From the NCBI GenBank assembly GCA_016744925.1, contig JADGDJ010000021.1:1-35809 (forward strand): a DNA stretch of 35,809 bases, in the 5' to 3' direction. Position 1 is the stretch's first letter. Each line of letters opens with the position of its first letter. This document shows positions 1-8,167 of the stretch, piece after piece. Under the pieces are notes generated by a model. It did no database searches. It saw nothing but the letters and a program-made list of their open reading frames with translations, and was not told the origin of the DNA. A program made the translations under genes and the position numbers. The DNA comes from Spirochaetaceae bacterium. Lineage in GTDB: Bacteria; Spirochaetota; Spirochaetia; DSM-2461.

Positions 1-1
1 T

Positions 2-226
2 GTAAATGGATTGATTTATGTATCTGTAATTGAACCCAAAGTCCATCATGAGAATATAGGTCAAATGCCCAATTACGGGTTTCCTTTTTTCACAACCGTA
101 AAAAAATATTATCAGATTGTGAATAACAAAAGACAATTATCAAAGTGGAGTTATGGGATTTATCTCGTAGAATCTTCCCTGACAGTACTAGTTATATTAT
201 CTGTTATTTTATTTACCGCTCATTAA
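2..226 (+). CDS. C-terminal end of an unknown membrane protein (5' end outside window)
   Basis: The frame is open from the first base of the window to a TAA at 224-226, so this is probably the last 74 codons of a gene that starts upstream. The TTG at 11 used by the ORF track has no visible ribosome site. The tail carries one clear hydrophobic segment (LTVLVILSVILFTA) just before the stop, preceded by a basic stretch (VKKYYQIVNNKRQLSKW), which fits a C-terminal transmembrane helix. I do not recognise the family. It is convergent with the permease gene at 280. Confidence 0.45.
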   Translation, partial: VNGLIYVSVIEPKVHHENIGQMPNYGFPFFTTVKKYYQIVNNKRQLSKWSYGIYLVESSLTVLVILSVILFTAH

Positions 227-235
227 ACCCTATCA

Positions 236-274
236 AAATCAGCCATCCCGTAAAATGACTGGTTCGGCTGATTT
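236..274. terminator. Bidirectional terminator-like stem-loop between convergent genes
   Basis: AAATCAGCC pairs with GGCTGATTT, a perfect 9-bp stem around a 21-nt loop. It sits between the stop of the plus-strand gene (226) and the stop of the minus-strand permease (280). T-rich stretches follow on both strands, but neither is a long U-run. Confidence 0.5.
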
Positions 275-279
275 ATAGA

Positions 280-810
280 CTATTTTTCTGATAGTTTTGC
301 GTATATCAGATCGCGATCCTTTTTTAATAGAATCTTCTCCATCAGAATTGATATAAAAAAGAATGCAGAAAAGCCTGTCACAATATGTATTGTCGTAAAG
401 GCCACTCCAAAAAAATTCAATTCGTAAAGAAAAATGGGTAGTTTGGTCGTGGTCCATGTTCCCAGAAAAAATACGATAAAGGCCAAGCGGGCTCCTTTTT
501 TAGCTAACAAAGCCGCAACAGGAAAAGCGACATATAAGGGACCGGCTCCGAATGTACCCAGGGCAAAAGACCAAAAATACCCTTTAAGCCCGGCATTCTC
601 TCCCATATGCCGAATAATAACTTCCCTTGGTATTAAAGCGTCAAGCAGGTTCACGATCAACAGAATCGGGGGGAGAATTGACAGCATCGTACCGACACTG
701 GAAAGTGAAATCCCCATTGCGCTAACAGCAGTCTCCCTTCTTACAAAAAACAGAATAAGAAAAGCCAATAGAGCAATTAGAGTCATTTTATATTTTTTTA
801 ATAGTTTCAA
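280..810 (-). CDS. DUF318/ArsP-like permease, second half-protein
   Basis: A 176-residue membrane protein with about four or five hydrophobic helices, resembling one half of the COG0701/DUF318 permeases (ArsP relatives). The core GENAGLKGYFWSF...GPLYVAFPVAALLAKKGARLA aligns by eye with GEESGVLG...FIAFPLGATLLEQGAGLA in the preceding half-gene, so the two halves look like homologous repeats of one transporter. Translation probably begins at the TTG at 810, which overlaps the previous stop (TTGA) and has GGGAGG six bases upstream. The stoichiometry is presumably a heterodimer. The substrate is not visible; the family includes organoarsenical exporters, but no arsenic genes are nearby. Regulation is likely through the PadR gene of the same operon. 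Confidence 0.75.
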   Translation of the reverse strand: MKLLKKYKMTLIALLAFLILFFVRRETAVSAMGISLSSVGTMLSILPPILLIVNLLDALIPREVIIRHMGENAGLKGYFWSFALGTFGAGPLYVAFPVAALLAKKGARLAFIVFFLGTWTTTKLPIFLYELNFFGVAFTTIHIVTGFSAFFFISILMEKILLKKDRDLIYAKLSEK

Positions 811-1295
811 AGTGAGCCTCCCATAAAAATAGTAACAACAAAGACAAATAATAGTGTCATAGCAAGGCTGCCTAAATTTCTATAAACGGCAAATTTTGTA
901 CCGAAATAAGATTGTTCCATAGATAAGGTGATAAAACCAATCCCCATCAATGCTGAAATAAACCCTGCGACCTGAGCCAGCCCCGCCCCTTGTTCCAGCA
1001 AAGTAGCCCCCAGGGGGAAAGCAATAAAACTGGGAAGGAAAGCCACAGCACCGGCAACAATAGAGAGACCGATTCCCAGAACCCCGGACTCTTCCCCGAT
1101 CACCCCAGAAATGGTTTCCGGAGAGAGAACTGCCAAACTCAATCCGATAAGCAGCAATATAAAACTCATTTGCGGGAGCAACCCCAAAAGACTTTTGATA
1201 GATTTTTTTACAGCCTTTTTAGTTTTTTGCTTATCCTTTAAGAATGAATAAACCAGCAACAATACTGATGCCGTATAAAATATGATAGATTCCAT
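807..1295 (-). CDS. DUF318/ArsP-like permease, first half-protein
   Basis: First of a pair of half-size permeases. The ORF track starts at 1310, but AAGGAG lies exactly in that five-codon extension and points to the ATG at 1295 (MESIIFYTAS), giving 162 residues. That ATG overlaps the padR stop in a TAATG junction, so the genes are translationally coupled. An N-terminal helix is followed by a lysine-rich cytoplasmic stretch (KDKQKTKKAVKKSIKS) and then about four more helices, with the motif IAFPLGATLLEQGAG that recurs in the second half. Known family: split DUF318 permeases occur in several anaerobes. Whether the pair exports metal, metalloid or something else cannot be read from the sequence. 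Confidence 0.75.
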   Translation of the reverse strand: MESIIFYTASVLLLVYSFLKDKQKTKKAVKKSIKSLLGLLPQMSFILLLIGLSLAVLSPETISGVIGEESGVLGIGLSIVAGAVAFLPSFIAFPLGATLLEQGAGLAQVAGFISALMGIGFITLSMEQSYFGTKFAVYRNLGSLAMTLLFVFVVTIFMGGSL

Positions 1296-1648
1296 TATTT
1301 CTCCTTGCATGATTCACCCGTGATTAGGGTGTATTTATCGAGGAATATCGTAAGATTATTCACTCTGAATCGGATCTCTTTCTCAAAACTTTCGAGCTCT
1401 GAGTATCCTTTTGTTTTCAATGTGTAATATTTTCTGACAGGTCCTTTTTGCGAATCGTCAAGGCGAACACAGATGCTTCCCTCCTCTTCCAACCTGTTAA
1501 GAGTTCTATAGAGGAAAGCACGATCCATTCTATTTTGAGGAATTAAATTATTGATTCTTTCCTGAATTTCCAAACCATATGCTTCTCCATCAGTAAGACA
1601 CAAAAGAATAAAGGCCTGAACATGCCGTCCCCTTTGAAATGGTCCCAT
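1295..1648 (-). CDS. PadR-family transcriptional regulator
   Basis: A 117-residue PadR-type winged-helix protein. The pattern QAFILLCLTDGEAYGLEIQERI...RTLNRLEEEGSICVR...GPVRKYYTLKTKGYSEL follows the family's helix-turn-helix and wing, with the typical RKYY.LT-like strand after the wing. The C-terminal helix that normally makes the dimer is short, as in PadR subfamily 2 proteins. The start at 1648 has AGGAGG four bases upstream of ATG. It leads an operon with the two half-permeases and is probably a ligand-responsive repressor of its own promoter, since a dyad overlaps the -35 element. The effector is unknown and may be the permease substrate. Confidence 0.85.
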   Translation of the reverse strand: MGPFQRGRHVQAFILLCLTDGEAYGLEIQERINNLIPQNRMDRAFLYRTLNRLEEEGSICVRLDDSQKGPVRKYYTLKTKGYSELESFEKEIRFRVNNLTIFLDKYTLITGESCKEK

Positions 1649-1677
1649 AATACCTCCTGCACACGAATAAAAGCCTT

Positions 1678-1693
1678 AAGCATCTAGATGCTT
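1678..1693. promoter_or_regulatory. 16-bp perfect palindrome at the padR transcription start
   Basis: AAGCATCTAGATGCTT is a perfect palindrome placed immediately downstream of the predicted -10 box, at about +1 to +16 of the padR transcript. It could be a second operator or a 5' hairpin. It does not share its half-site with the upstream dyad. Confidence 0.4.
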
Positions 1694-1700
1694 TACACAC

Positions 1701-1729
1701 ATACTAATAAAACTATATGCTATTGTCAA
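1701..1729 (-). promoter_or_regulatory. Sigma-70-type promoter of the padR-permease operon
   Basis: Reading on the minus strand, TTGACA (1729-1724) is followed after 17 bases by TAGTAT (1706-1701). The -35 matches consensus completely and the -10 at four of six positions. The start would lie near 1694, about 45 bases before the padR ATG. Confidence 0.7.
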
Positions 1730-1736
1730 CATATAG
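1713..1736. promoter_or_regulatory. Operator-like inverted repeat over the padR -35 box
   Basis: CTATATG-N10-CATATAG is a perfect 7+7 dyad and the -35 hexamer lies inside its spacer. PadR proteins are known to bind short dyads with spacers of about 8-10 bases, so this is the natural candidate for the autoregulatory site. The assignment is an inference from position and symmetry. Confidence 0.6.
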
Positions 1737-1774
1737 CTCCACAAAAACAGCCTCCGGATCTCCTTATTTTAAAG

Positions 1775-2644
1775 TCAATACTGATTCTGTTTGAGAACAT
1801 CCCTATGCAGGATATTTACTTTATAGCTCTTCTGAATCAGATCTTTCGCAAGACGTTCGGCAAAAGTCACAGAACGATGTTTCCCACCGGTGCAGCCCAT
1901 GGCGACCAGCAGGCAGCTTTTTCCCTCTTTCACATATAAAGGGAGAGAAAATCTGACCATATCCTGTATCTTTTCATAAAAAACCAGGCTCTCATCATGG
2001 TCCATAACATATTCCTGCACATCCACTTCCAGCCCGGTTCTCTCCTTCAATTCGGGGATGTAAAAGGGATTGGGCAGACAGCGCAGGTCAAACACGAGAT
2101 CAGCTTCGGGAGGTAACCCGTTTTTGAATCCGAAAGACATGCAGACTACTGTCAGCCCATCGGAATCGCGCTGTAAAAATAACTCAACAACCCTCCTCTT
2201 CAATTGAGAGGGTGCCATCAGAGAAGTATCGATAACAAAGTGTGCTTTCTCTTTCACTACTTGTAGAATTTGCCGTTCTTTGTCTATTGAATCAGCAATG
2301 GAATAGGATTCCTCTTCTGCAAGGTGATGCCTACGGCGTCCCTCTTTGTAGCGGTTGAGCAGAACTTTGTCTTCCGCATCGATAAACAGAATTTTGTAAG
2401 TGTAATTCTCCGATGTCAACTCATCGAGGCTGACGAGAAAATCCTCAAAGACCTGAAGCCCCCTGGCGTCTACAACGAGAGCGATTTTATCAATCTTTTT
2501 ACTTTTGTCATGAAGAATATCTGCAAACTGTACGATAAACTGGGGAGGAATATTGTCACTGCAGTAATATCCTATATCTTCCAGAGCATTGAGTACCTTT
2601 GATTTCCCCGCTCCTGACATTCCTGTTACAATTATAAAATCCAT
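1775..2644 (-). CDS. rapZ: RNase adapter protein RapZ (YvcJ family)
   Basis: A 289-residue protein of normal family length. The N-terminal P-loop GMSGAGKS (residues 8-15) and the C-terminal GCTGGKHRSV segment are hallmarks of RapZ/YvcJ. The family binds nucleotide. In E. coli RapZ guides RNase E to the small RNA GlmZ and so tunes glucosamine-6-phosphate synthesis; in Gram-positive bacteria the role is less clear. A spirochaete is unlikely to use the exact GlmZ circuit. The start at 2644 has AGGAG eight bases before the ATG. It follows the histidine kinase gene by 38 bases on the same strand, so it may be the last gene of the importer/two-component operon. A link to amino-sugar metabolism elsewhere in the window is possible but unproven. 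Confidence 0.92.
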   Translation of the reverse strand: MDFIIVTGMSGAGKSKVLNALEDIGYYCSDNIPPQFIVQFADILHDKSKKIDKIALVVDARGLQVFEDFLVSLDELTSENYTYKILFIDAEDKVLLNRYKEGRRRHHLAEEESYSIADSIDKERQILQVVKEKAHFVIDTSLMAPSQLKRRVVELFLQRDSDGLTVVCMSFGFKNGLPPEADLVFDLRCLPNPFYIPELKERTGLEVDVQEYVMDHDESLVFYEKIQDMVRFSLPLYVKEGKSCLLVAMGCTGGKHRSVTFAERLAKDLIQKSYKVNILHRDVLKQNQY

Positions 2645-2682
2645 TTACTTAACTCCTAAACTTGCATTGGCGGTAGGTGCAT

Positions 2683-4458
2683 TCACCGACCAGCCTGATT
2701 ATTTTTTTCATCGATGGGAAGGCTTACAGTAAATACACTGCCTTCACCTTCACGGCTATTGAGAGTAATATCTCCACCGAACTCATTGGCTATATGCCTG
2801 GCAATCGCCAACCCGAGACCGCTTCCGCCTATACGGCTGTTTCGAGATTTGGCCACACGATAAAATCTCTCGAAAATCTTCTCTCTATCTTTTTCAGGGA
2901 TTCCGATACCGTTATCGGTAACTTCTAAAATCAGATTCCGTCCCGACGTGGAAAGATTGACTCTGATAAGACCATGTTCAGGCGTATACTTGATTGCGTT
3001 TTCACAGAGGTTTTCAACAATCTGCCGAAACCAGCTGGGAATTCCTTTAAATGTTGGGATATTCTCCCCGATATCCAGACTAAAACCGATATGTTTTTCA
3101 TCAGCAAAAGGTTTCAGGGATTTATAAGCCTCTCGGACCAGGAGAGAAACCTCTATATTTTCTTCGTATGTCTTGGCAATTTTCCCTTCAATCTTTGAAA
3201 GTAGCAATAACTCCGAAATTAGTCTTTTCAGGCGATTTGTTTCGATATCTATTATGTCCAGAGATCTGGTTCTATCTTTATCTGAAAGCATTTTCCAAGT
3301 CTTCAGAGTCTCGACAAATCCGCTGATTAAAGTCAGAGGCGTACGCAGCTCATGGGAGACATTGGATATGAACTCTCCTCTCAGATTTTCCAGACGGCGC
3401 ATTTCCGTAACATCGACAATGACAGCCAGCACTCCGAACCGGTCATAGGGGATGTATTTATTGTTGATGAGAGTCACAATAACATCGAGCACTTTTCCAT
3501 CATCAGTATCCAGAGAGAACAGACTCTCTTCGCCGCTGGCATTGACCCATTCTGTCTGTTCCAGGATCTTAGTAAGAAGACTACTTATCTCTTCACTTTT
3601 TTTTCTGGTACTGAATAGGTCGGCTTTGTTAATATTGAGCAGACTTTCTGCCTGCCCGTTCACCATGCTGATCTTATTATTGGAGTCCACAGCGATAATC
3701 CCGCTTCCGATGCTGGAAAACACCGTATTGATTCGACTGTACTTTTTGTTATCCGCAATAATGAGATTGTTGTAACGGTTCAACAATACGTTGAAATGCT
3801 CTACCAGTTTATCCACTTCGGGGCTGGAACTCTGAATACTAATAATTCCGGTTCCACTTTCCATAGCCGCTTCAGTCGATTTCAACAGCAATTTAATCTG
3901 GGATTTGACACGTTGCCGAAAGTAGCTGATAAAAACAAATGTCCCGACGGCCATAAAGAGTAGAATAAAAAATAAAGTTTGAATTATTATCCGGCTAATC
4001 GATTTGACTCCCCGTACGGTTGTGATCAGTTCAATGAGTACCATTTCATCACCAACAGGGTGCGGAGGACGGGCGATACTCAGAACAAGAGAATCGTTTA
4101 GCCGGCTATTGAGGATTTTGTAAGAAGGTCGCCCTTTTTTAGCCTCAGCCAGTACAGAGTCGTAATACACTCCGGAGATGTTCTCCTTAAAAGAATCTGC
4201 CAGTAAGAGGGAATCTATAGTTGTAACAATGACTCTCGAATGTGAAATATCACCGTAATTTCGAGCCATCTCCTGAAAATCAGAATCATCGACATCTTCG
4301 CTTCCCAGTGCCTGGAACATCATGTCGATTAATACCAAACCGTTATTTCTGGCCTGAACCATATAGAGATTCACATTACGGAGGTAAAAAGAGAGCATTA
4401 TCACCATAAACAAAAAGATGAGAATAATGATTAATATGGAGTATTGTCTTGTTTTCAT
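2683..4458 (-). CDS. PhoR-like membrane sensor histidine kinase
   Basis: A 591-residue kinase. Transmembrane helix 1 is at about 7-26, an extracytoplasmic sensor region at 30-150, helix 2 at 157-178, a HAMP-like linker to about 235, and a PAS domain at about 240-350. The HisKA box VSHELRTPLT has the phospho-accepting His near 369. The ATPase part has an N box (ENLCENAIKYT, about 482-492), G1 (DNGIGI, 515-520) and G2 (GGSGLGLAIA, 544-553). The layout matches PhoR/WalK-type kinases. It begins six bases after the response regulator stop with no Shine-Dalgarno of its own, so translation is probably coupled. Being in the same unit as a binding-protein importer, it may sense that importer's substrate or a linked stress; phosphate is one option suggested by the PhoR architecture but nothing proves it. 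Confidence 0.92.
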   Translation of the reverse strand: MKTRQYSILIIILIFLFMVIMLSFYLRNVNLYMVQARNNGLVLIDMMFQALGSEDVDDSDFQEMARNYGDISHSRVIVTTIDSLLLADSFKENISGVYYDSVLAEAKKGRPSYKILNSRLNDSLVLSIARPPHPVGDEMVLIELITTVRGVKSISRIIIQTLFFILLFMAVGTFVFISYFRQRVKSQIKLLLKSTEAAMESGTGIISIQSSSPEVDKLVEHFNVLLNRYNNLIIADNKKYSRINTVFSSIGSGIIAVDSNNKISMVNGQAESLLNINKADLFSTRKKSEEISSLLTKILEQTEWVNASGEESLFSLDTDDGKVLDVIVTLINNKYIPYDRFGVLAVIVDVTEMRRLENLRGEFISNVSHELRTPLTLISGFVETLKTWKMLSDKDRTRSLDIIDIETNRLKRLISELLLLSKIEGKIAKTYEENIEVSLLVREAYKSLKPFADEKHIGFSLDIGENIPTFKGIPSWFRQIVENLCENAIKYTPEHGLIRVNLSTSGRNLILEVTDNGIGIPEKDREKIFERFYRVAKSRNSRIGGSGLGLAIARHIANEFGGDITLNSREGEGSVFTVSLPIDEKNNQAGR

Positions 4459-4464
4459 TATATT

Positions 4465-5154
4465 TTACAATGCGATTTTATAACCGACACCGCGTACAGT
4501 CACAATGGTAACGACCTGTTTTGAGTCTATGGTCAATTTCTTTCTCAAGTTTCTCATATGCACATCTATAATTCTGTCGTCGACCGCCTTATCCTTAGCA
4601 ATGATCTCTGAAAAAATCCTATCCCTGGATACGATAGCACCCCGGTTAAGAACCAGCATCTGCAGAATTCTAAATTCTGTCAGAGTCAGATTGATAATTT
4701 CTCCCGACCAGGTCACCTGATATTGCAATGTATCAATAATCATGTTGTTTATTTTGAGAATATTATCATTAGGATTGTGCTTATCAACTCTTCTCAGTAC
4801 TGCGGCAATTCTCGCAAAGAGCTCTTTCAATCCGAAAGGTTTGGTAATATAGTCATCGGCCCCCATTCCGAGTCCGATGACCTTATCCGTCTCTTCGCTT
4901 TTAGCAGTGACCATTATTATGGGTATATTCTCCAGAACAGGATCTGATTTAAGCCGGCGGCAGGTTTCAATCCCGTCGATTCCCTCGAGCATGAGATCGA
5001 GAATAATGAGATCGGGAAGCTCTGCCCTGGCCAGCTCAATCCCCTCTTCTCCGGAGAGAGAGGAAATCGTCGCATAACCCTGGTTCTTCAAGTTCATAGA
5101 GAGCAATTCAATAATATGCATTTCATCATCTATGATGAGAATTTTACGATAGAT
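4465..5154 (-). CDS. OmpR/PhoB-family response regulator, probable ATC start
   Basis: Receiver domain plus winged helix. The ORF track begins at the ATG at 5121, but that start would remove beta-strand 1 and the acidic pair; the in-frame upstream codons read KILIIDDE, exactly the expected receiver N-terminus. Between the preceding in-frame TAA (5181-5179) and 5121 there is no ATG, GTG or TTG. GGAGG (5165-5161) stands six bases before ATC (5154-5152), giving MYRKILIIDDEMHII and 229 residues. The phospho-Asp is then D53 (LIILDLML), with the conserved Lys in YITKPFG. The DNA-binding part ends with VTVRGVGYKIAL as in PhoB/WalR. The partner kinase follows after six bases. It is likely to regulate the importer operon. 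Confidence 0.88.
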   Translation of the reverse strand: MYRKILIIDDEMHIIELLSMNLKNQGYATISSLSGEEGIELARAELPDLIILDLMLEGIDGIETCRRLKSDPVLENIPIIMVTAKSEETDKVIGLGMGADDYITKPFGLKELFARIAAVLRRVDKHNPNDNILKINNMIIDTLQYQVTWSGEIINLTLTEFRILQMLVLNRGAIVSRDRIFSEIIAKDKAVDDRIIDVHMRNLRKKLTIDSKQVVTIVTVRGVGYKIAL

Positions 5155-5165
5155 AACCGACCTCC
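5152..5165 (-). promoter_or_regulatory. Ribosome site deciding a non-canonical ATC start
   Basis: GGAGG-TCGGTT-ATC is an ideal Shine-Dalgarno and spacing in front of an ATC codon. It is the only arrangement that supplies the complete receiver domain. Either ATC really is used, which is rare, or the base call or strain has lost an ATG. Confidence 0.5.
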
Positions 5166-5178
5166 AGCCGAAGAAATT

Positions 5179-6297
5179 TTAGAGAGCACTCAATTCGCCC
5201 TGACCCATGTTTTTCCCGTTTTCCGCATCAAATAAAATATACCGGTTTTCATGAAAATTTACAGCGATTTCTTTCCCTACCTGAAAGTCCGTCCCACGGA
5301 ATACAACACTTGTGAGAATTATCCCGTTAAAATCGATCTTGACGATAGTTTCCATCCCAGAGGGCAGTGTCGAATAGACAATTCCTTTCAGTTTGCCACC
5401 TTCTTCAATAGTGATATCTTCCGGTCTTATCCCCAATAACAGTTTCTGATTCTCTTGAACAGTCAGGCTCGAAGACACAGGAGTATACATCAGCTCCAGT
5501 TCTTTGCAATTGAGCAGAACTTCATCGAGATTGGTATTGTTTCCAGTTACTTCAAGTAAGTTTATATTGGGACTGCCCACAAAATCGGCAACAAAAGCAT
5601 TCCCCGGATTATGATAGACTTCCAATGGCGGATCGAACTGCTGAAGCAATCCCTCTTTCAACATACAGATTTTAGAGGAGAGAGTCATAGCCTCCAGCTG
5701 ATCATGGGTCACATAGACGAAAGTGGAATCAGTTTCCACATGCAGCCTTTTCAATTCAGTCCGCATCTCCATACGTAGTTTAGCATCGAGATTAGAGAGA
5801 GGTTCGTCCATAAAGAGAACCTTTGGACCCGTAGCAAGAGTTCGCGCTATAGCGACACGTTGCTGCTGGCCTCCCGAAAGCTCCGAAGGGTATCTTCCGG
5901 AGAATTCCTCGATTTTTAGCATCTGCAAGAGCTCAATGACTCGTTCTTCTACTTTATCTTTTTTCCATTTCAGGTTTTCCAGCCCGAAAGCGATATTTTT
6001 GTACACTGTCATATGTGGCCATAGTGCATAATTCTGAAAAAGAAATCCCACATCTCTTTTGTCTGGAGAGACATCAATCCCCTGTTCCGAAGAAAAGACC
6101 AGCTTATTGTCAATCCAGATTTCACCTTCTGTAGGTGTTTCCAGACCGGCTATCATTCTCAATGTCGTTGTCTTCCCACAACCCGAAGGCCCGAGCAGAG
6201 TCACAAACTCCCGGTCATTTATGTTGAGATTCAAATTATCCACGGCAAGAAATTTACCGAATTTTTTGGTTATATTTTTTAGTCTGATTTCAGGCAT
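5179..6297 (-). CDS. ABC importer ATP-binding protein (FbpC/PotA-like)
   Basis: A 372-residue ATPase with Walker [10 protein letters not shown] (36-44), signature [16 protein letters not shown], Walker [14 protein letters not shown] and a switch His in [13 protein letters not shown]-terminal TOBE-like region follows ([15 protein letters not shown]). This size and domain order match the CUT1/iron/spermidine class of importer ATPases. It follows the permease by four bases and precedes the response regulator by 24 bases. The stop is in the same frame as the regulator's coding frame, but a fusion by readthrough is not needed to explain either protein. Confidence 0.92.
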   Translation of the reverse strand: MPEIRLKNITKKFGKFLAVDNLNLNINDREFVTLLGPSGCGKTTTLRMIAGLETPTEGEIWIDNKLVFSSEQGIDVSPDKRDVGFLFQNYALWPHMTVYKNIAFGLENLKWKKDKVEERVIELLQMLKIEEFSGRYPSELSGGQQQRVAIARTLATGPKVLFMDEPLSNLDAKLRMEMRTELKRLHVETDSTFVYVTHDQLEAMTLSSKICMLKEGLLQQFDPPLEVYHNPGNAFVADFVGSPNINLLEVTGNNTNLDEVLLNCKELELMYTPVSSSLTVQENQKLLLGIRPEDITIEEGGKLKGIVYSTLPSGMETIVKIDFNGIILTSVVFRGTDFQVGKEIAVNFHENRYILFDAENGKNMGQGELSAL

Positions 6298-6301
6298 TAT
6301 T

Positions 6302-8095
6302 TCAACCTCCTATTCCTTTGTCTACAGATGCACCTGTAACTTTATTTACGATCACATTACTCAAAACGACGATACCGACAATCATCAGATTGATGGCATT
6401 GGCATATTGATTCCACCCTTTCTCATTGTACTGAAACAACATGGTGGTCAGAATTCTTGTAGAGGGTGTCACCAGCAAAATGAAAAGCGACAATTCCCGC
6501 ATACAGGAGATAAAAGGCAGCAGATAACCGGACAGAAAACTTGTTTTCTGAATGGGGATAATAATTTTTGTCATTCTCTTAAACCAGGAGATCCCCATAA
6601 TGGTTCCCGCCTCTTCAATCTCATTGCTCAACTGATGCATAGCGCTGACCCCGGAACGGGAAGCGAAAGGCAGATACTTTACAGCACCAATGAGAACCAG
6701 CAGTGCGAACGAGCCGTAAAGAGGAGGTATAAATCCCCTCCTGGCTGCAAACATGGAGAGATAAATCGCTCCGAATGCCATGCTGGGCATAAGATAGGGG
6801 AAAAATGCCAGGTTATTAACAGCTGTGGACAATCGGGAGTTTTTTCTTTTCACGATGGCGTATCCCGCTAGAATACCCAAAGTCCCGGCGATAAAGGCCA
6901 CAAGAACTGACAATTTAACACTGTTGAAAAACCCTGTGTAGATCGATGAGTTTCTAAAAATCCCCGGTTCGCCATTGGCGATCTGAGGGCTTCCCGATCC
7001 GATCCAGAATTGTGTCGTAAAATTGGTCAGGCTGTAATTTCCCGGTTCCATAATAAATGATTCCACAGCGAAAGATACAAGCGGTAGAATGCAGACAAGC
7101 AATATCATAGCCATAAGCAGCACCGATAATGGTGTTCTGATCGCTTTCAATCTGATGAGGGAAATGTTTGAACTCTTTCCGGTTATCGTCGTATAAGATC
7201 GCCTTTTACCAATGATCTTCTGATTCATAGCGAGGATAAAAACTCCGATGAGAATCATGATTAAAGCCATCAGATATCCGTATCCGGGATTCAGTCCATT
7301 GAGTGTTCTGAACATCTGCGTAGTCAGAACCTGATAACGAACGGGTGTTCCGAGAAATGCCGGTACAGCAAAAGCACTCATGGCGCTTGAGAAAACCAGC
7401 AGAAAAGTGGAGAGCATCGCCGGCAAAACGATGGGAATTGTCACTTTCCACATAATTTTAAATCTGTTGGCTTTGAGTATCAGTGCCGCCTCTTCGAGGT
7501 TGGCATCCATATTCCTCAGAATTCCTCCGATCAGAATATAAGCGAAGGGAGCGTAATGCATCCCCAGTACAATGACTATGGGAAAAGGTCCATAGGCAAA
7601 CCAATCGGGAGTCGAAATCCCGGTAAGTGATGTAAAAAATCCTGGGACACCTCCTACCAGATCATTTTTAAAGAAGTTCAGCCATGCCATGGCCAATGTC
7701 CACGAAGGCATGATGTAGGGAAATATAAAGAGTGTGGAAATCAGATTTTTATACCTGATGTCTGTCCTGGTTACGAGCCATGCGAAAAGTCCGCCGACAA
7801 GAATGGCAAACAGACAGGTCCCTGCGGAAATGCCCATTGTATTCATAAAGGGCTCATAAAAAATCTTTCCGCTATTGGCAGGATTAAATAAGACCTGTTT
7901 CCAGTGATAGAGAGTCAAATCGCCGACCTGCGACCCTTTTATTCTCATCAGTTCCGATGAATGGACCTTAAAGGTATCCATGATGATAGTAAAAAGAGGT
8001 ATAACAGTGAGGTACACAAGCACCACGGCCATCGTGACGAGAATAATATTATGAGGTTTCCTGATAAAGGATTTGAACCTGTTTCTTAAATTCAT
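6302..8095 (-). CDS. Fused two-domain ABC permease (FbpB/AfuB-like)
   Basis: A 597-residue membrane protein carrying two complete permease modules in one chain. Each module has an EAA loop: EEAALILKANRFKIMWKVTIPIVLPA in the first half and EEAGTIMGISWFKRMTKIIIPI in the second. Such fused permeases are typical of the ferric-ion (FbpB/AfuB) class, and also of some sugar-phosphate and aminoethylphosphonate importers. It couples to the ATPase four bases downstream and to the lipoprotein binding protein upstream. The substrate cannot be fixed from this sequence; ferric iron is the default family guess, while the neighbouring PhoR/PhoB-like pair leaves a phospho-compound open. Confidence 0.88.
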   Translation of the reverse strand: MNLRNRFKSFIRKPHNIILVTMAVVLVYLTVIPLFTIIMDTFKVHSSELMRIKGSQVGDLTLYHWKQVLFNPANSGKIFYEPFMNTMGISAGTCLFAILVGGLFAWLVTRTDIRYKNLISTLFIFPYIMPSWTLAMAWLNFFKNDLVGGVPGFFTSLTGISTPDWFAYGPFPIVIVLGMHYAPFAYILIGGILRNMDANLEEAALILKANRFKIMWKVTIPIVLPAMLSTFLLVFSSAMSAFAVPAFLGTPVRYQVLTTQMFRTLNGLNPGYGYLMALIMILIGVFILAMNQKIIGKRRSYTTITGKSSNISLIRLKAIRTPLSVLLMAMILLVCILPLVSFAVESFIMEPGNYSLTNFTTQFWIGSGSPQIANGEPGIFRNSSIYTGFFNSVKLSVLVAFIAGTLGILAGYAIVKRKNSRLSTAVNNLAFFPYLMPSMAFGAIYLSMFAARRGFIPPLYGSFALLVLIGAVKYLPFASRSGVSAMHQLSNEIEEAGTIMGISWFKRMTKIIIPIQKTSFLSGYLLPFISCMRELSLFILLVTPSTRILTTMLFQYNEKGWNQYANAINLMIVGIVVLSNVIVNKVTGASVDKGIGG

Positions 8096-8128
8096 ATAAT
8101 ACTCTGCTTCAATAAGATTTTACGAAAG

Positions 8129-8152
8129 ACCGCACACATAAGCGTGCGGCCT
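8129..8152 (-). terminator. Intercistronic stem-loop after the binding-protein gene
   Basis: On the minus strand GGCCGCAC and GTGCGGTC pair around an 8-nt loop (one G-U pair), followed by TTTCG. It lies between the stop of the binding protein (8168) and the start of the permease (8095). The U-run is weak, so it is more likely an mRNA-stability or partial-termination element that raises binding protein over permease. Confidence 0.6.
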
Positions 8153-8167
8153 GTATCTTCAATGTGT

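Noticed and set aside
434-826. A 130-codon plus-strand ORF opposite the half-permease genes
   Set aside because: Antisense to a clear membrane protein with coupled start and stop; the translation is basic and low in structure.
1740-1800. Possible intrinsic terminator after rapZ (GGAGATCCGGAGGCTGTTTTTG on the minus strand)
   Set aside because: There is a short T-run but no convincing stem.
5119-5181. ATPase and response regulator as one readthrough fusion, since they share a frame across a TAA
   Set aside because: Both proteins are complete on their own, and a Shine-Dalgarno stands between them. Readthrough is not required.
6059-6871. A 270-codon plus-strand ORF
   Set aside because: It lies antisense to the importer ATPase and permease, which have complete motifs. 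Its translation has no recognisable domain and looks like a reverse-strand shadow.
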